Assembly: GCF_019355555.1 (NCBI RefSeq)
Contig: NZ_CP072141.1
Coordinates: 3,094,001 to 3,158,000, forward strand
Direction of reading: 5' to 3'
Length of the DNA: 64,000 bases
DNA from: Rhizobium sp. L51/94
GTDB taxonomy: Bacteria > Pseudomonadota > Alphaproteobacteria > Rhizobiales > Rhizobiaceae
Under the pieces are notes generated by a model. It did not search any database, had not been told where the DNA came from, and saw only the letters and a list, made by a program, of their open reading frames with translations. The translations under genes and the position numbers were made by a program. Positions 59,792 through 64,000 of this stretch are shown here, in pieces. Position 1 is the stretch's first letter, and each line of letters starts with the position of its first letter.

Positions 59792-62700
59792 TCAGGCGGC
59801 AGCGTCGATCTTTTCCTCGCGCTTGTTCGGCACGTAGTTGAGCACCGGGCCGAGCCAGCGCTCGACTTCCTCGACCGGCATTCCCTTGCGGGCGGCATAA
59901 TCCTGCACCTGGTCGCGCTCGACTTTGGCGACACCGAAATAGTAGGAGCCGGGGTGGCCGATATAGACGCCGGACACTGACGAGCCCGGCCACATGGCAT
60001 AGCTCTCGGTCAGCTTGACGCCGGTGGCCGCTTCCGCATCGAGCAGCCGGAACAGCGTTTCCTTCTCGGTATGATCAGGTTGGGCCGGATATCCCGGCGC
60101 CGGCCGGATACCGGCATAGGTCTCGCTGATCATCTCCTCGGGCGACAGGGTCTCTTCGGTCGCATATCCCCAGAATTCGCGGCGCACCCGCTCGTGCATC
60201 CGCTCGGCAAAGGCTTCGGCGAAACGGTCGGCCAGCGCCTTGACGAGGATCGACGAGTAGTCGTCGTTGGCGCCGGCGAAGCGTTCCGAAATCGCCACTT
60301 CCTCGACACCAGCCGTGACCACGAAGCCACCGATGTAATCCCCGGCGCCGCTGTCGACGGGTGCCACGAAATCCGACAGCGCCACATTCGGCCGTCCATC
60401 GCGCTTCGAGAGCTGTTGGCGAAGCGTGTAGAAAGTCGCAAGCTCCGCAGTCCGCGTCTCGTCGGTAAACAGCCTGATGTCGTCGCCGACGGCACCTGCT
60501 GGCCAGAAACCAATGACGGCGCGCGGACGAAACCACTTTTCGTCGATGATTTTCTTCAGCATCGCTTGTGCGTCAGCAAACAGTGCGCGTGCCGCCTCGC
60601 CCTGCTTTTCGTCCTCGAGAATGGCCGGATAGCGGCCCTTCAGCTCCCAGGTCTGGAAGAACGGTGTCCAGTCGATGTATTGCGCCAGTTCGGCCAGATC
60701 ATAGTCCTCGAAGATCTTGGTGCCGAAGAACGACGGCGTCTTTGGGGTATAGGCCGACCAGTCGAGCTTCTCAGGATTTTCGCGGGCACGGGAAAGCGGC
60801 AGGCGGACCTTTTCCAGTTCGTTGCGGGCATGCGCTGCCGCAACCTTGGCGTATTCCTCGCGGATGGTGTCGACATAATTTTTCTTGCCCTCAGGCGACA
60901 ACAGCGCCGAGACGACGCCGACTGCGCGCGACGCATCGGTGACGTAGACCGCCTGGCCAGAGGAATAGCCCGGATGGATCTTCACCGCCGTATGAACGCG
61001 GCTTGTAGTCGCTCCGCCGATCAGCAGGGGAATATTGAAGCCTTGGCGCTCCATCTCTGCCGCGACATGCACCATTTCGTCGAGCGACGGGGTGATCAGG
61101 CCGGACAGGCCGATGATGTCGACCTTCTCGCGGATTGCTGTCTCAAGGATCTTCGCCGCCGGCACCATGACGCCGAGGTCGATGATGTCGTAGTTGTTGC
61201 AGGCAAGCACGACGCCGACGATGTTCTTGCCGATATCGTGAACGTCGCCCTTGACCGTCGCCATCAGCACCTTGCCGGCCGCCTCGCGCTCGCCGTTGCC
61301 GCCATTGGCCAGCTTTTCAGCCTCCATGTAGGGCAGCAATACGGCGACGGCCTGCTTCATGACGCGAGCGGATTTGACCACCTGCGGCAGGAACATCTTG
61401 CCCGAGCCGAACAGGTCGCCGACGACGTTCATGCCGGACATCAGGGGGCCTTCGATGACGTGCAGCGGTCGCTCGACACCCTGGCGCGCCTCCTCGGTGT
61501 CGGCCTCGATAAATTCGGTCACGCCGTTAACCAGCGCGTGCTCTATGCGCTTTTCAACCGGGAGCTCGCGCCAGGACATATCCTGTACACGGGCTTCGCG
61601 CACGCCGGTTCCGCGATAGCGCTCGGCGACCTCGAGCAGCCGCTCCGTGCCGTCAGGGCGGCGGTTGAGAACCACGTCCTCGCAGGCCTCGCGCAGAACA
61701 GGATCGATGGTGTCATAGACGACCAGTTGGCCGGCATTGACGATGCCCATGTCCATCCCCGCCTGGATGGCGTGATAGAGGAAGACAGAGTGCATCGCCT
61801 CGCGCACCGTATCGTTGCCGCGGAACGAGAATGACAGGTTCGAGACACCGCCGGAGATATGCACCAGTGGCATGGTCTGCCGGATGGTCCGCGTCGCCTC
61901 GATGAAATCGACGCCGTAATTGTTATGCTCCTCGATGCCCGTGGCGACGGCAAAGACATTCGGATCGAAGATGATATCCTCGGGTAAGATGCCCGCCTGT
62001 TCGGTCAGGATCTTGTAGGCGCGGGTGCAGATATCGACCTTGCGCTGGTAGGTGTCGGCCTGGCCGGTCTCGTCGAACGCCATGACGACGACCGCGGCAC
62101 CATAGGCATGTACCAGCCGTGCCTGCTCGAGGAACTTCTCCTCGCCTTCCTTCAGCGAGATCGAGTTGACGATCGACTTGCCCTGGACGCATTTCAGGCC
62201 GGCCTCGATGATCGACCATTTCGACGAGTCGATCATGACAGGCACGCGAGCGATATCCGGCTCGGCTGCGATCAGGTTCAGGAACTCGACCATCGCCTTC
62301 TCGGAATCGATCAGGCCTTCATCCATGTTGATGTCGATCACCTGAGCGCCGGCTTCGACCTGGTCGCGAGCGACAGCCAGGGCCGCGTTGTAGTCGGCAT
62401 TGGTGATAAGCTTGCGGAATTTCGCCGAACCGGTGACATTGGTGCGCTCGCCGACGTTGACGAACGGAATATCCTTGGTGAGTTGGAACGGCTCGAGACC
62501 CGACAGCGACATGAAGGGACGATGTTCGGGGATGGCGCGCGGCTTGTATTTCGACACGGCTTCGGCGATGGCGCGGATATGGTCCGGCGTCGAGCCGCAG
62601 CAGCCGCCAACGATGTTGACCAAACCCTCGGCTGCAAAGCCCTCGATCTGCGCCGCCATCATCTCGGGCGTCTCGTCGTACTGGCCGAATTCGTTTGGTA

Positions 62701-63574
62701 GGCCGGCATTCGGGTAGGCGCAGATCAGCGTGTCGGCAGCCCCTGACAGCTCCTGCAAATGCGGCCGCATGGCATTGGCACCGAGCGCGCAGTTAAGGCC
62801 GATGGTGAACGGATTGGAATGGCGAACCGCGTTCCAGAACGCCGATGGCGTCTGGCCCGAAAGGGTACGGCCGGAAAGGTCGGTTATGGTGCCGGAGATC
62901 ATAACCGGCAGGCGGACGCCCTTGGCGATAAATCGCTCCTCGCAGGCGAAGATCGCGGCCTTGGCATTCAGCGTGTCGAAAATGGTTTCGATCAGGATGA
63001 TGTCGGCGCCGCCATCGATCAACCCATCGATCTGCTCGCCATACGCAATGCGCAACTCGTCGAAGGAGACGGCGCGGAAACCGGGATTGTTGACGTCGGG
63101 CGAGATCGATGCCGTACGGTTTGTTGGGCCGATGGCGCCGGCGACAAAGCGGCGACGGCCGTCTTCCCGCTCGGCACGGATGGCAGCCCGGCGCACGACG
63201 CGTGCACCCTCCTTGTTGAGATCGTAGACAGCGCCTTCCATCTCGTAGTCGGCCTGGGCGATGCGCGTCGAGGAAAACGTGTTGGTTTCCAGGATGTCGG
63301 CGCCGGCCATGGCGTAGCGATAGTGGATTTCCTCGATGGCGTCGGGCTGGCTGAGGATCAGAAGGTCGTTATTGCCCTGCTGGTGACAGGCGCAGCCGAT
63401 GAAGCGGTCGCCGCGGAACTGCTCCTCGTCGAAGCCAAGCCCCTGAATCTGCGTGCCCATGGCACCATCGAGCACCAGAATGCGCTCGCTGGCTGCCTGC
63501 TTAAGCGCCGCGAACACATCGCTGCCGTCCCGCTTCGCCGCTTCCGGACCAAAAAGATCGTCAAACACCAGCAT
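59792..63574 (-). CDS. metH: Cobalamin-dependent methionine synthase
   Basis: The 1260-aa enzyme methylates homocysteine from 5-methyl-THF. Domains in order: homocysteine domain ([13 protein letters not shown]; zinc cysteines in [11 protein letters not shown] and [13 protein letters not shown]), pterin domain ([31 protein letters not shown]), cap plus B12 domain ([15 protein letters not shown] with the lower-ligand His) and activation domain with [13 protein letters not shown] (RxxxAGYR-type region partly diverged) near the C-terminus. ATG 63574 follows GAGGGAGT; an in-frame TTG at 63607 would abut the operator. Expression is probably set by the ArsR-methyltransferase regulator through the palindrome at 63610. 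Confidence 0.95.
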   Translation of the reverse strand: MLVFDDLFGPEAAKRDGSDVFAALKQAASERILVLDGAMGTQIQGLGFDEEQFRGDRFIGCACHQQGNNDLLILSQPDAIEEIHYRYAMAGADILETNTFSSTRIAQADYEMEGAVYDLNKEGARVVRRAAIRAEREDGRRRFVAGAIGPTNRTASISPDVNNPGFRAVSFDELRIAYGEQIDGLIDGGADIILIETIFDTLNAKAAIFACEERFIAKGVRLPVMISGTITDLSGRTLSGQTPSAFWNAVRHSNPFTIGLNCALGANAMRPHLQELSGAADTLICAYPNAGLPNEFGQYDETPEMMAAQIEGFAAEGLVNIVGGCCGSTPDHIRAIAEAVSKYKPRAIPEHRPFMSLSGLEPFQLTKDIPFVNVGERTNVTGSAKFRKLITNADYNAALAVARDQVEAGAQVIDINMDEGLIDSEKAMVEFLNLIAAEPDIARVPVMIDSSKWSIIEAGLKCVQGKSIVNSISLKEGEEKFLEQARLVHAYGAAVVVMAFDETGQADTYQRKVDICTRAYKILTEQAGILPEDIIFDPNVFAVATGIEEHNNYGVDFIEATRTIRQTMPLVHISGGVSNLSFSFRGNDTVREAMHSVFLYHAIQAGMDMGIVNAGQLVVYDTIDPVLREACEDVVLNRRPDGTERLLEVAERYRGTGVREARVQDMSWRELPVEKRIEHALVNGVTEFIEADTEEARQGVERPLHVIEGPLMSGMNVVGDLFGSGKMFLPQVVKSARVMKQAVAVLLPYMEAEKLANGGNGEREAAGKVLMATVKGDVHDIGKNIVGVVLACNNYDIIDLGVMVPAAKILETAIREKVDIIGLSGLITPSLDEMVHVAAEMERQGFNIPLLIGGATTSRVHTAVKIHPGYSSGQAVYVTDASRAVGVVSALLSPEGKKNYVDTIREEYAKVAAAHARNELEKVRLPLSRARENPEKLDWSAYTPKTPSFFGTKIFEDYDLAELAQYIDWTPFFQTWELKGRYPAILEDEKQGEAARALFADAQAMLKKIIDEKWFRPRAVIGFWPAGAVGDDIRLFTDETRTAELATFYTLRQQLSKRDGRPNVALSDFVAPVDSGAGDYIGGFVVTAGVEEVAISERFAGANDDYSSILVKALADRFAEAFAERMHERVRREFWGYATEETLSPEEMISETYAGIRPAPGYPAQPDHTEKETLFRLLDAEAATGVKLTESYAMWPGSSVSGVYIGHPGSYYFGVAKVERDQVQDYAARKGMPVEEVERWLGPVLNYVPNKREEKIDAAA

Positions 63575-63609
63575 ACTCCCTCGACCCGACTGCGACTCCG
63601 CATTCAATC

Positions 63610-63629
63610 ACATAAAGATATCTTTATGT
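63610..63629. promoter_or_regulatory. Methionine-cycle operator, copy 2 (metH)
   Basis: ACATAAAGATATCTTTATGT is a perfect 20-bp palindrome, 36 bp upstream of the metH start. On the minus strand a consensus TTGACA (63633-63628) overlaps its edge, so a bound repressor would block the promoter. Confidence 0.85.
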
Positions 63630-63972
63630 CAATATATGCGGTCGATCATAGTGATTTGCAATATAGCCGCTCTTTTTGCCGAACGGCAAAAAACATGCAG
63701 GTGCGCCCGCGATTACCGGACTTCGGTCTTGGTTGCTGGCGCATCGGTCGTCGCAAAACATACTGCACCCGCAGAGGGCAAGAGTGGTGAGGTGCGGCTT
63801 GATATCTATGCAGCCTGCACCACGTTTTTCAGCGATCCACCGACAAGCACTCGAGTGCGCGCAACGCACTTGACGCCGCAGCTCTGTTCTTGTCGGATCA
63901 CTGACACTAAGAATCCCGGCCAAGGGCGCGCACCGCGCTTGGCATTTATAAAGACTCCCGGAGGAAACACTT
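63630..63972. other. Non-coding region upstream of metH
   Basis: No credible gene seen on either strand. It holds a perfect palindrome TTTTTGCCG-AA-CGGCAAAAA (63673-63692), whose 2-base gap suits a protein site better than a terminator. Confidence 0.4.
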
Positions 63973-64000
63973 TTGATCGCAGCTGAACCCGCCACGCTGG
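63973..64000 (+). CDS. Possible gene start running off the right edge
   Basis: A GGAGG site (63960-63964) precedes TTG at 63973, which opens MIAAEPATL and continues out of the window. Too little is visible to name it. Confidence 0.3.

Noticed and set aside
60071..61834. 587-codon + frame opposite metH
   Set aside because: Antisense shadow of a clear MetH; no motif seen.

Overview
The window looks like chromosomal DNA from a member of the Rhizobiaceae (Rhizobium/Agrobacterium/Allorhizobium group). The grounds are high GC, mraZ as the head of a division cluster running off the left edge, a class A RNase P RNA, a PPi-type phosphofructokinase, the betaine-lipid pair btaA-btaB, a type II lumazine synthase behind an FMN riboswitch, a B12-dependent metH, many ABC uptake operons, and RIME-like intergenic palindromes. 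No tRNA, rRNA, CRISPR array or prophage was seen.

1-31 kb is mostly core. It holds mraZ with four MraZ-type boxes, rnpB, and a strikingly dense set of cell-wall enzymes: three SLT-type transglycosylases (one MltB-like), an amidase overlapping a djlA-like gene, a GH25 lysozyme, a class B PBP and an L,D-transpeptidase. Between them lie three EamA exporters, pfp, a LysE exporter, btaA-btaB behind a likely Pho box, an ArsR-methyltransferase fusion regulator joined to metF, ettA, an RNase T2, and a compact exporter / CaiB-type CoA transferase / ThDP enzyme cluster.

32-36 kb is a small accessory patch. It has a lone 870-aa RloC/PrrC-like ATPase with a CxxC hook, a decayed IS66 transposase fragment and an orphan ParA.

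36-48 kb looks like one nitrogen/carbon catabolic locus. A leftward set (N-formylglutamate-amidohydrolase-like, APC permease, glutamine-synthetase-like ligase, aldehyde dehydrogenase, Fe-alcohol dehydrogenase) diverges from an RpiR-type regulator followed by a four-gene ABC importer. The enzyme set fits gamma-glutamylation of an amino alcohol such as ethanolamine; that substrate is inference.

48-59 kb holds the FMN riboswitch with ribH2, an MFS symporter, a NIPSNAP protein and a sugar locus. In the sugar locus an ABC importer plus Gfo/Idh dehydrogenase diverge from an amino-sugar-type kinase and a HutC-type GntR regulator. 59-64 kb holds a toxin-antitoxin pair whose PIN toxin is broken twice, then metH. 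The same roughly 20-bp palindrome lies in front of metH and of the ArsR-methyltransferase/metF operon 44 kb away, the strongest regulatory link in the window.
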